A stretch of 64,000 bases of DNA from Symbiodinium natans. Taxonomy: Eukaryota; Sar; Dinophyceae; Suessiales; Symbiodiniaceae. The translations under genes were made by a program, and so were the position numbers. The notes under the pieces were generated by a model. It was not told the DNA's origin, did not search any database, and was given only the letters and a program-made list of their open reading frames with translations. The DNA lies in assembly GCA_905221605.1 (NCBI GenBank), contig CAJNDS010002554.1, positions 232,501 to 296,500 on the forward strand. Direction: 5' to 3'. Positions 25,471-36,060 of this stretch are shown here, one piece after another (the first letter of the stretch is position 1; each line of letters begins with the position of its first letter).

Positions 25471-25702
25471 AAGCATGGGCCCTTAGTATGGTCCCTTACC
25501 CTTGCATATAGGGACCCGAAGTATGGGCCCTTCTTATGTGTAGTATGTGTAAAGGTCAGCCGGTGACTTCGCAAAAAATCGGGTCGCCTATTTTTGGCGG
25601 ACCCTAAATAAGAGGGCTCGCCTTATGATAAGAACCCCGAAAGAGACCATATTTTAGAGAAGTCACCACATATTCAGGGACTTAGATGAAGGGCCCATGC
25701 TT
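25471..25702. mobile_element. MITE-like family B, copy 2
   Basis: The terminal inverted repeat is AAGCATGGGCCCTT (25471-25484) and AAGGGCCCATGCTT (25689-25702). It shares ATGGTCCCTTACC and GAAGTATGGGCCCTT with copies 1 and 3. At 232 bp it is the longest copy. No coding capacity. Confidence 0.7.
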
Positions 25703-26396
25703 GGAAACTTATTTAGGGTTTAGGGTTTAGGGTTTAAGGGTTTAGGGTTGAGGGGTTAGGGTTTAGGGTTTAGGGTTTAGGGTCCAGGGTCTAGGGTCTA
25801 GGGTGCAGGCGTGTCCGAACTTCACCGGAAGGACAAGGAACCGCAAGAGCCGGCTCGGGCCACGAGGACCACAAGAGTGGAAATGAGAAAGCTGGGTTTA
25901 GGGTTTAGTGTTTAGGGTTTAGGGTTTAGGGTTTATAGGCCAGGAGCAAGGAAGAAGCCACCGGAGATCTGGAGCAGGATGGGGTTGTGGTGCAGGAAAA
26001 CATGGCCGTCTAAGCACCTAGACTAGTGTAGGGTTTAGGGTTTAGGGTTGTGGGTTGTGGGTTTAGGGTTTAGGGTTCAAAGATCTATCAAGATCCCCCC
26101 CCCTCTAGATAGAACGTACACCAGAGTTGTCGGGGTTGAAGTTGAAGGGTCTGCACGTCTGGATTTGGGATGTCAGCCTTGCTTCCAGGTTTGCATTGCG
26201 TAGTTTAGGGTTGGAAGCTTGAGGTTGCGGCTATGGCCTGAATTTGCTGTACCTACTACAAACCGAAGTTTCCTTAGGTCATGCATGTTCGTTTAGGGTT
26301 TGGTGCTCTTCCTGAACTATACAGGCTATTGAGCCATTGAAGTCTGGTAGTTTGCGGTTAGTATCCCAACACGTGACCCGCAGGTTTAGGCACTGA
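25703..26396. repeat. Telomere-like mosaic
   Basis: TTTAGGG variants lie at 25711-25810, 25891-25936 and 26030-26076, then 300 bp of unique non-coding sequence. Confidence 0.75.
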
Positions 26397-26505
26397 CCCA
26401 AAGGATCCATGTACCTATATAGCATATACTTGGGCCCTAAAGCTACTATATAGGAACCCCTTTAAGGCCTAAGTATATACTATATAGGTACATGGATCCT
26501 TAGGG
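26397..26505. mobile_element. Palindromic MITE-like family A, copy 1
   Basis: The ends CCCAAAGGATCCATGTACC and GGTACATGGATCCTTAGGG are inverted repeats of about 19 bp that extend inward (TATATAG, CAAGTATATAC-like). About 109 bp in all. The second copy at 32544-32654 is in the opposite orientation, so the family can be oriented despite its palindromic ends. Confidence 0.85.
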
Positions 26506-26771
26506 TGAAGCCTCAACCAAGGAATTTTGGGCGACGTTGCCAAGATTGCCGACCCTTTCTTGCTCAACCTAGCAGAGGCGGGGTGGCCACGGAGCCCTGA
26601 AAGCACCACCGGACCTAGAAGAACCCGAAACCCGAAACCCTAAGCCCTAAGCCCTAAACCCGAACCCTAAACCCTAAACCCTCAGCCCCCTTAACCCTGA
26701 CATGGACCGTGCTCCAGGTCTTAGAGAGGTCCAGGACATGCAACCCATGGAATCAGCAGCCTTGTCATGGG
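26506..26771. other. Spacer with short CCCGAAA/CCCTAAA tract
   Basis: Non-coding spacer with a short degenerate CCCGAAA/CCCTAAGC array at 26626-26690. Confidence 0.6.
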
Positions 26772-26893
26772 CTTAGTAGCTGAATGAGTACACTTTACAC
26801 TTTTTTGAGGGTTTAGGGTTTAGGGTTTAGGGTTTAGGGCTCCCCTATAGAACTGAAAAGTGTGCACCTTTTTAAACGAACTCAGCAACTAAG
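26772..26893. mobile_element. MITE-like family C, copy 2, interrupted by telomeric array
   Basis: The left end is CTTAGTAGCTGAATGAGTAC and the right end AACTCAGCAACTAAG, inverted. Inside, about four TTTAGGG units at 26807-26838 sit at the place where the 33-kb copy has ordinary sequence. The array therefore appears to have inserted into, or replaced, part of the element. Confidence 0.65.
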
Positions 26894-28244
26894 TGGATTC
26901 CCCAAGTCGGCGAACCCACGACCTTGTGTTGAAAGAAGGCCCGATGTTCCGGTTCGGCTTTCGGTGCCGTAAATTCCTGGGTTTAGGGTTTAGGATTTAG
27001 GGTTTAGGGTTTAGGGTTATTCGTCCCTTGATCATATGCCAGCCTGAGAGAGGAAGATTATGTTTAGGGTTTAGGGCTTAGGCGGTTAAAGGGGGGAACA
27101 TCCCAGCATGAGAGTTTACGAAAAGAAAGGACCCTAGATACACCCCCCCCCCCCCCCCCAAGTTGCATGATTCCCTTGTCATATAGACCACAATAAATGG
27201 CACCACCAAATCTCGGAGCACCCTAAACCCTAAACCCTAAACCCTAAACCCTAAACCCTAAACCCTAAACCCTAAACCCACATGTACCCGAAGTTGAGAT
27301 GCAGGTGATCCTGGAAATCTTCTTCCTCGCCCGGAATGCCTCCAGCTGGGAGGCGGACGTCAGATTCTCGACTTCGCGGAATTCACCCGAGCCCCTCAAC
27401 CCTAAACCCTAAACCCTAAACCCTAAACCCTAATCCCTAAACCCTGAACCCTGAACCCTGAACCCTGAAAACCCTGAACCCTAAACCCTAAACCCTAAAC
27501 CGCAACCCTACATCCTGAATAAGCCCTAGATACCCACCGCATTGAAGCCGAGCCCAACACCGCCAAAGGGCCGAGTTTAGTCTAGCTAAACCTGAAGGCC
27601 ATCAAGGGTTTAGGGTTTAGGGTTTAGGGTTTAGGGTTTAGGGTTTAGGGTTCCAGTTCAGGGTTTAGGGTTTAGGGTTTAGGATTTGGCGAATTCTTGA
27701 AATTGAGCTCCTTTCTTGGGTCCGCAAGAGAAAACGGCGCCCTCATAAAACGGGACCCCCTTTTGCAAAAGGACGTTACTCGTTAGAGAACCCTAAACCC
27801 TGAACCCTGAACCCTAAACCCCAAACCCTAAACCCTAAACCCGAAGCCCTAAACCCTACTTTACAAAGCTAAGTTGGAAGGCAGTGGTGAGCACACTCCT
27901 GCAGAGTACGAGCAACGGCGACATGACTGCGAAAGACACCCTCGGCTCGAAGGTGAACGAATGGGCTGAGGATCGCTGGGGTTTGGGGTTTAGAGTTTAG
28001 GGTCTAGGGTTGAGGGTGTAAGGTTTAGGGTTTAGTATTTGGGGTTGAGGGTTGGTTTTCTATAGTGCGGTTTTCGTGGTTCGTGGTCTTCTTTCCCAAG
28101 ATCATTCAGAGTTTCGGTTCAGCGGTGTCGGAGCACGAGACTGCAAGTGTGAGCGCTCACCCTTAAACCCTAAAACCCTGACCCTTGAGCCCCAAACCCT
28201 CCTTCAAGCCTATGCTAGGGCTTAGTCGGGTCGAGCAATATTCG
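26894..28244. repeat. Telomere-like mosaic
   Basis: CCCTAAA lies at 27222-27278 and 27398-27502, and TTTAGGG at 26980-27020 and 27604-27685. A C run is at 27143-27159. Spacers are non-coding. Confidence 0.8.
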
Positions 28245-28357
28245 CTCTGTGGTGCTTTACCGTAACTTTAGATCCTTAGCCAATTTGGGTTTATTGGGTT
28301 TCTTAATAAGGTAGCTAAAAGTTCGTTTTTTTTACTACCCTCCTAAGTGCAGCCAAG
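28245..28357 (+). repeat. 110-bp dispersed repeat, copy 1
   Basis: It starts CTCTGTGGTGCTTTACCGTA and ends CTAAGTGCAGCCAAG. It shares the interior GGGTTTATTGGGTTTCTTAA with copies at 38898-39009, 46049-46160 and 60116-60222. CTTAGC and GCTAAA arms flank the interior and can pair. It is the most diverged copy near the right end (a T run). It may be a SINE-like or structured non-autonomous element. Confidence 0.85.
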
Positions 28358-29104
28358 TTCAGTCTCGTGTAGTAGGGTTCGATAGGGCTTTGAAGCTATC
28401 ACCCCCCTCCCCGTACCCCCTTCCTCGGACCGTCCTTGATCCTTCGAATTGCAGAATTGGGGGGGAGTTTTCGGGCCTGAATTAGCTACAATTTCAGGAA
28501 AACTTCTAAGGGCCTCAAATATGTTCAGCCGTTGTATGTCAAGCTCTTGTGAACCTAAACGAGTTTGAACAAAAGTCCTTCCAATGGAGTTCAGACTTTG
28601 TGTTGTTTTGAAAAAGGTTCACTGGTTGAACTGCATTGGGTTCCTGAATTTTGGCTTTCCAAAAACAGCACGCTTCTTAAAATCTGCGACATGCTCAGTC
28701 CCTTTGCTTATAAGACTAAGTTCGTGCCCAAACCTCTAGGGGTGTCGGAGCCAAGTTGCTGGCGGATAAAGTCTGCTAGAAGCCTGGAAGAACGGATTTC
28801 AAACTGCACTATAGGGGCCTTCATTAGAACAATGTTTCCGAGTTATTCTAGTATACTTACATAGGGGCCATAAGGGGTTTATTCCGACCCATCTGTTTTG
28901 GTTGTCTTGAAGGAGGTTTACTACATGCTGTGTTATGTTTTTTTTGTAGTCCCCTTCACATTGCATCAAACCGTTAAGCCCCATAAAGTCCTCATCTAGC
29001 ACCCGGAGTGGGCCCCTACTTCCTCTTTTTAGGGCTGGGGTCCCCTCATAATCCCCTTACAACCAAAAAGGGCACCCTATGTCATCCTAGGTTACTCCTG
29101 GGTC
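28358..29104. other. Unique sequence island without telomeric repeats
   Basis: About 750 bp of sequence without the 7-mer. Frames are open at 28565-28864 (plus, non-ATG start) and 28799-29002 (minus). Neither shows a domain or coding-like composition I can support. It ends with GGGCCCC/CCTAGGTTACT motifs near 29015-29100. Confidence 0.5.
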
Positions 29105-32100
29105 TAGACCTAAACCCTAAACCCCAACCCCTAACCCCTAAACCCTAAACCCTAAACCCTAAACCCTAAACCCTAAACCCTAAACCCTAGTGGGCATCGT
29201 GGGCTAAGGCGTTTTAAGTCCTTTGGCAAGAGGCATTGGCCATCGGCACATGGGCATCCCATGGCTGCCTTCCATGTCCGATGGGTTTGGGGTTTAGGGT
29301 TTAGGGTTTAGGGTTTAGGGTTTAGGGTTTATAGGTCTTAGAATTTAGGGTTTAGGGCTACTAGGAGCCAGGGTAGGCCCGTAGTCCTTTTTTTTTGAAT
29401 GTTTAGGTTCCCTTACATGCCCTTTGGAACCAAAGCGATCACCCTGTTGATTCCTAGGTTACTGGTGGGCGACATGTCTAGGAGTCTTAAGAGATGAAGG
29501 CTTCTTGTACATTTAGATAAAACTACAATGCACTCTTGAGAACCCCCCCCCCCACCCCCCCAATGTGCAGTATCGTGTGTGTTCTAGCCGATATAAGCCA
29601 TTGTGTTTTTTCACCAATGCCAGGGTTTCTGGGGTGGTACCTAGCCCTAAAACCAGAGGATCTAAACCCGTTGTACCCCAGCCCCTCACAGACAACCTTC
29701 TTACGATGTACCTTTACACATGCAGGTTTAGGGTTTAGGGTTTAGGGTTTAGGGTGTAGGGTTTAGGGTTTAGGGCGTAGGGTCTACCAGCACTTGGCCA
29801 GGCCTGAAACCACACACCCGAAATCCGAATGGTTGCAAATAAATCGACGCCTAAACCCGAAGCCCGAAATCCCAAACCCTTAAACCCTAAACCCTAAACC
29901 CGAACCCTAAACCATAAACCCTAAACCCTAAACCCTAAACCCCGAACCCTAAACCCTAAACCCTAAACCCTAAACCCTAAACCCTAAACCTAAACCCCGA
30001 ACTCTAACAGGGCAAGTGGTGGATGGCTGCAACCAGCATGGCCACGCCGGGCGGAACTGGCCCCGGGAATTGCCACTGGCTTCTGGGCTGAAGGCTTTGA
30101 AGGATGTTGGGGGGGTTGGGTTTAGGGTTTGGGGTTTTGAGGTTTAGGGACCTCCCAAAACCCCAAACCCCAAACCCCAAACCCCAAACCCCAAACCCCA
30201 AACCCCAAACCCCAAACCTCAAACTCCTACTGGGTTTAGGGCTGATAGGTTTTCGGGTTTAGGGTTCACAGAGGGTGTTATATGAGTTAGGGCCTCAGGG
30301 TTATAAGGTTTCGGCCTACGACCTGAGGTACAAACTGGACCTTTGTGCGAAAGCACTTGTGGGCTCCCGTGGATCTGTGGCTATCTACAATGGCAACAGC
30401 ACTGACACCAAGTGGTTGTATGCCGCGAGTCCTGCCTTCAAAAGTTCGGGTTACCAGGGCTTTAGGGGTTTAGGGTTTAGGGTTTAGGGTTTAGGGTTTA
30501 GGGTGCTTGACAGGAGAAACAACAGACGCGAAACCCGAGACCCTGAACCTTGAAGCCTCAACCCGAAACCCAAAACCGGAATCCCTAAGCCCTATGCCTT
30601 AAGCTGCGTAACCCAAATAATTCAGCTTTGAGGATGTCGTAGCTACGCTAGCCGAGGTGCATGAAGGTCGCCATCCCTAGCGTTTCGGAGCTGGGAGTAG
30701 CTACCATACAGTGGCTTTGGGGCCGCCCAAGCATATTTGATGTACGGATCTGCTGTTTAGGTACATGAACCCCTGAGTAACCTGGAGTGCAATCCTCTTT
30801 GGGGCTGGGCGCTCGCCCTCAAAAGCCGCAAGACCACAGCTAAGTAGGGCGGCAGTCTGCAACGTCTCTGGACCCTAAACCCCGAGCCCGACGTCGGTTT
30901 TTTCCAGGGTTGAGGGCTTTGGGGCAAATCTCTCAAGCAATATATGTCTCACGAGCCCTAAAGCCGAAAATCACCCTAAGCCCTGAACCCCAAACCCTAA
31001 GCCCCAAATCCTAAACCCAAAACCCCAAAACTCTAAACCCTAAACCCTGAACCCTAAACCCTAAACCCTAAACCCCAAACCCTAAACCCTAAGCCCTAAG
31101 TCCTTGGTTGGTTGTCGGACTCAGGGATCCTAGGCTTCCCAGCCCTGCAAAGAAGTTGGGATCTGTGCACGCGTTTAGGGTTTGGGGTTTAGGGTTTAGG
31201 GTTTGGGGTTTAGGGTTTAGGGTTTAGGGCCCTAAACCCAAAATCCTACACCCTAAACCCTAAACCCTAAACCCTAAACCCTGCCAAGCCCGGAACCTTG
31301 TATTCTGCACCTAAGCCGAATGAACTCACATGTTTTTCATGGACACCCCCCTCGTTGAGATGTTAGATGCAAAACTACAGTTGGTTTAGGGTTTAGGGTT
31401 TTAAGATTTTTAAGGCACCCTAAACGCCCCAGTCCTTACGCCCTGACCCCATAAACCTAATCCCGAATTCCTAAACCCTAAACCCTAAACCCTAAACCCT
31501 AAACCCCAAACCCCAAACCCTAACCCCAAGGAGCACCAAGCCCACAGTGCCAAACTTGGCTGCCTGGACACCTGCGCGATTCAGCACCGTGCTCGGTGGC
31601 CCGGCACGCATGTCGCAGGGGTTTAGGGTTTAGGGTTCAGGGTTTAGGGTTTAGGGTTTAGGGTTAGATGTGGGCTGAGTGGTCACCCTCCACAAGAGAC
31701 GCACCTGAGTTTCGCGAATGTGGGGTTTCGCGTATTCGTCTAGGGCTCAAAATCAGGGGGGGTTTATCTGCAATGGACGTTTCACCAAGTCCTGGGGTAC
31801 CCGGTTTAGGGTTTAGGGTTTAGGGGGGTCGCCTAAATCATATTCTGAACTCACATAGGCTTATGGTTTTGTGAAACTATTCCTAGAAATGTTGGGACAA
31901 CTTTGGTGGTTAAATCGTCCACGCTTTGAAAACAGAAAGAAGCCAGAAGAGAGTTTGTAGAGAGAGCGAGAGATGAAGAGAGAGAGAGAGAGAGAACAAA
32001 TGAGAGAACGAAACAAACAAGATAGCTGCCCAAAGAAAAGCCCTAAAACCCTAAATCCTAAACCCTAAACTCTTAAACCTTAACTTAAAACACCCAAAAG

Positions 32101-32543
32101 TTTAGGAAACTAAGCCCTAACATGCGACCTGGTTAGAAGGGTGGGAGCCGCCCCTTATGGGCGCGCGGGAAAATAAGCAGCGCCGCCGGCGCAGGGCCCC
32201 GGTTTAGGGTTTAGGGTTTAGGGTTCAGGGTTTAGGGTTTAGGGTTTAGGGTTTAGGGTTTTGGGCGTAATCTGGGGCCGAAAGAACTCGCATAGAGTTT
32301 ACATGCCCAAGCGGCGAGAGCGCTGTTCTTGGTCCCTTTGGAGACACCCTCCACCCTAAACCCTATAATTAAACCCGAAACCCTAAACCCTCAACCCTAT
32401 AAGTAAACCCTAAACCCTAAACGGTTTGGGGCCTGCGGGGCGTCAGGAGTTTTCCTAGACAATCGGGAAACATGAAGACCCCCCGCCGCGTCGCCGACAC
32501 GGCGCCAAGGGCATTTTCATTCATTCATGACGCAGCTCACTCC
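29105..32543. repeat. Telomere-like mosaic
   Basis: CCCTAAA lies at 29130-29190, 29878-29995, 31028-31105 and 31247-31283, and TTTAGGG at 29290-29330 and 32200-32262. A run of eight CCCCAAA units at 30160-30218 is a homogenised variant. A GA microsatellite lies at 31957-31996. The spacer 30270-30465 is open in one frame (VRYELGPQGYKVSAYDLRYK-like), possibly an exon relic. The spacer 30600-30890 is unique. No gene is called. Confidence 0.78.
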
Positions 32544-32654
32544 CCCTAAGGATCCATGTACCTTTTTTTTTCTTTGGCCTTAAAGGGGTTCCTATATAGT
32601 AGCTTAAGGGCCCAAGTATATGCTATGGCTATATAGGTACATGGATCCTTTGGG
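32544..32654. mobile_element. Palindromic MITE-like family A, copy 2 (inverted)
   Basis: The ends CCCTAAGGATCCATGTACC and GGTACATGGATCCTTTGGG match copy 1. The interior GGCCTTAAAGGGGTTCCTAT is the reverse complement of the copy-1 interior. A T-rich tract replaces one TATATAG arm. Confidence 0.85.
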
Positions 32655-32875
32655 AGGGAGCCTAGCGCGGCGTGAAACTGACAAGTTAGGCTTCGTGACC
32701 AGTCATACGGCAAGCCTGACGGCGACAAGGGCAAGTGCGACCCCCAAAGTCAGCGTGAGCCGACTCATGGGGTAGGGTTTAGGGTTTGGGGTTTAGGGTT
32801 TGGGGTTTAGTGTTCAGGGTTTAGGGTTTAGTGTTCAGGGTTTAGGGTTTAGTGTTCACGGATATGTCTAAGGGT
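32655..32875. repeat. Spacer and TTTAGGG/TTTAGTG array
   Basis: It contains a short homogenised pattern TTTAGTGTTCAGGG repeated three times at 32805-32860. Confidence 0.7.
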
Positions 32876-33008
32876 AGTTCATTTGGGCCCTGAATATGGT
32901 CCCTTGCCTCCTTTCAAGGGTTCTGAAGTATGGGCCCTTGGGTTGTATAGGGTGTGCAAGGGGTATACAAGAGGTCCGCGTTTAGAGGCCCATGTTAAGG
33001 GAACATGT
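32876..33008. mobile_element. MITE-like family B, copy 3
   Basis: It shares ATGGTCCCTTGCCTCCTTT, AGGGTTCTGAAGTATGGGCC and a GGGGTATA-containing interior with copy 1. The right side ends GGCCCATGTTAAGGGAACAT. Confidence 0.6.
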
Positions 33009-33469
33009 AACAACCCTAAGAGTTCGTGGGGATATGGGATTTAGGTTTAGGGGATCGTGCGCTTAAGGCATTATTTGAACTTTCATAGATTTAAGGGTAT
33101 TCGGGGGTTGAGGGTCTCAGAGTTTGGATCCTGCGAGCTTAAATCTTGCTGAACCTCAAACCCCCAAACCGCCTAAACGCCTTAGGCCTTAAAATTTCTT
33201 CCTTAGGGTTTAGGGGTTTCGGGTCTAGGGTTTAGGGTTTAGGGTTTAGGGTTATGGAGGTCTCATTATCAGGGAATCTTACTATTGGGGGATGGGTTCC
33301 CCTATTTTCGTAACCCCCCCCCCCCCCAATCTGAGGGCATTAGTGCTGTGGGTACTGGAGTTTGTTGTGTAAGGCGGCGGTGACTCCGAACCCGCGCCCC
33401 TGAAGTTCTGCGATGCTTATTGCGACAACCTGCGCCTTGCCAAACACCGGAGCTACTGTGGTTGTCTAA
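33009..33469. repeat. Spacer with one TTTAGGG array
   Basis: TTTAGGG lies at 33205-33254 and a C run at 33316-33328. Otherwise unique and non-coding. Confidence 0.65.
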
Positions 33470-33636
33470 CTTAGTAGCTGAAATGAGTACATTAAAGGAT
33501 TTAGGGTTTAGGGTTTTAGGATTTGCAGTTTCTTAGTAGCCGAATGAGTACACTTTGCAGTTTTTGGGATACTACAATCCCCGATAGAGCTGAATGTGTA
33601 CACTTTTTGGGGGCTTATATGAACTCAGCAACTAAG
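33470..33636. mobile_element. MITE-like family C, copy 3
   Basis: The left end is CTTAGTAGCTGAAATGAGTA and the right end GAACTCAGCAACTAAG. The left end is duplicated (a second CTTAGTAGCCGAATGAGTAC at about 33533), with a short TTTAGGG stretch between the two left ends. Confidence 0.65.
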
Positions 33637-35352
33637 GTAAGGAACTGCGACTTTGGAATTCGGGTGCTAGGGTCTCAGGTTTCAGGTTAGGTTCTTTACA
33701 TGGTCAGTTGTTTTTTTCTGATGTTTGGTCTTCTTGTGCGGTCCTTTGGGAATACGGGGCCCGTAAACGCTAAGAACAAGGATCCAGAAAGAGCTAAGCC
33801 GAATGTGGGCGCCAGGCGTTTTGCCCGTCTGGCAATTTCAGGTGAGTAGTTGCAGCTTGTATACGAAACTTCGGAGGTTCTTCTAAAGGAAACTGCCTGG
33901 ACTGGCTGTGCTAGGGAGACCGGACTGTTTGCATTCCAACCATCCCTGCGACTCTTTAAGGCCTAAACCCCCAAAACTGACAGCTAGCTCTTCTATAAGG
34001 GTTTAGGGTTTAGGGTTTAGGGTTTAGGGTTTAGGGTTTAGGGTTTAGGGTTTAGGCTCTTTTTCAGGTAGCTTGACAGAAAGTAGGGTTGGGCCTCCCA
34101 CAGAAGTCCCGACAAAGCCTGAAGTGAAGCAGCTGTATGTCAAACCTGTAACCCTCAAGCTCTTAAACCCTAAGTTTAGGCTTCAGGGATGTTCCTTTCC
34201 TAAGCCCCAAACCCGAAACCCAACGAAACCCTAAACCCTAAACCCCAAACCCTAAACCTAAACCCCAAACCCCTGACCCCAAACCCTAAACCCTAAACCG
34301 GAAACCCCTTAGCCCTTCTCTCCAGGAAGCTCGAGTACACCGCCTTGGGGCAGTCGGTGGCCTCTCAGGAGCTATAGCAACTTCCCATCCGCTTCTTGAG
34401 CGGAGGTTTAGGGTGTAGGGTTGCGGGTCAGGGGTTTAGGGTTTAGGGTTTAGGGTGTATAAGGTCTAGGGTTTAGGTTTTTTTACCCCAAACTTTCGGA
34501 ACCCTAGATAACCCCTAAAGACGGGGGTTACCGTCAGGCCTCAGAAGCCTGAAAAGAATACCTTGCGGTTTCGGGCGCAGGGCTTAGGTGTTGGTATTCT
34601 CACTCAGTGGGATCAGGGTTTAGGGTTTAGATTTTGGGGTTTAAGGTTTAGGGCGGATCGTACTTAGATGTGTGTTTTTACCATAGCACCCCAAACCTTG
34701 TCTTTGTTGGGGGTTATGTCCCCTTCTAGGCCCTAAACCCTCAACCCTAAACCCTAAACCCTGATGTTGCACCTGGTTTAGTAGGGGCCTCCGCTAATAA
34801 GTCAATTTGGCTGTGTTCTTCAGGACACCCTGACTGTTTGGGGGTCCCTCTTTGCGGTCAAATCGTCCGGGCGCCGTAAGAAAATTCCACGTGGCGCGCC
34901 TTTATAACCATTGCCGGGGATCGCTGCCCCTTTTAAACTTATCCAAACTCCCCCCTACTAAATTTTATATGAACCCCTGCGAGCGTCTAAACAGGGACAA
35001 ATCCAGCCTCGACTGTTCAGGGGGGGAGGGGGGCCCACACTAAAGCAGGTGCAACATGAAACCCTAAACCCTATACCCCTATTTTCTATACCCTAAACCC
35101 TCACTCCTCAACCCTAAACCCTAAACCCTAAACCCCAAACCCTAAACCCTAAACCCTAAACCTTAAACCCTGAACCCTGAACCCTAAACCCTCCCCAAAG
35201 CCTAAACCCTCTGTCTTCAAGAGCGGCCTTGGCTGTGTGGAATTTTCATTTGGACCCTCCCTTTACCCGAAACACGCCCGCAGGCTGCGGACTGTGACTT
35301 GTGGGGTTTAGGGTTTAGGGTTTAGGGTTTAGGGTTTAGGGTTCTTGCAACA
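33637..35352. repeat. Telomere-like mosaic
   Basis: TTTAGGG lies at 34000-34055 and 35305-35343, and CCCTAAA variants at 34215-34305 and 35100-35192. The spacers 33640-33990 and 34760-35060 are unique. No supportable gene. Confidence 0.78.
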
Positions 35353-36060
35353 TTGGGCATTTCCCAAAACAGGGGTACCCCTTTCCTACCCATTGTAGAC
35401 TCGAATCCCCCTAAAAGGAGCCCCCAAAAAGGGTATCCCTATTTTCGAAAACTCCTATATGGCTTTACACACATCACCGTGCGCTTTTCAATTTTCTACA
35501 CTTGTGGGACTTGTCAAAGCTTTTCGATCAACACGTCGACCCGAGTTTCCGCAATTTGTCCACGCTTTTATCCGCAAGTTGTTCCGCAAGTTTCCACATT
35601 TCCCCACAGTGTTTCCACCTTTTCTTCCCACAGATTGTGTTTACACCACTCGTTTCCTGATTTTCCACACAAATTGTGGAACAAGGTAGGGGCGAAAACG
35701 CGTGGACGCGTGGCGGGCAATGCGTGGAACAAGTTGTGGAAAGAGTGTGAAAAAGTTGTGGAAAAAGGTGCCTCGCGTTGCCACATTAGATGTTGCACGT
35801 CGTGTTGTTGTTTTTTTTTTTACGGGAACCTATTTTCCCAGCTTGTCTGTGCAGTTAGTTTGCTTCTCCGCACTTGCTTCCCAGCTTTTTTTTCGCATGG
35901 TAAATGTTGCAGAACATCGTGTGGACTCGTGGACAAAAGTTGCAGAACATGTGAGAAAGTTGCGGAGAAAGTGTGGACAAGGTCGTGTGGAAAAGATTTG
36001 GAACAGCTACCGTGATGTGTGGAAACAAGTTGTGGGCTTAGATGCAAGAAGCCCTGCAAG
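35353..36060. repeat. Strand-switching TTTCCACA / TGTGGAAA minisatellite
   Basis: From about 35540 to 35680 the plus strand is full of TTTCCACA, TTTCCGCAA and TTCCCACAG. From about 35680 to 36035 it is full of the reverse complements TTGTGGAA, AAGTTGTGGAAA and GTGTGGAAA. The two halves form a long imperfect inverted repeat of a short degenerate unit. Overlapping open frames on both strands (35353-36015 plus, 35702-36178 plus, 35568-35798 minus) are by-products. Confidence 0.7.

Noticed and set aside
28565-28864. 99-codon plus-strand frame
   Set aside because: Non-ATG start, no domain, and a competing frame on the other strand.
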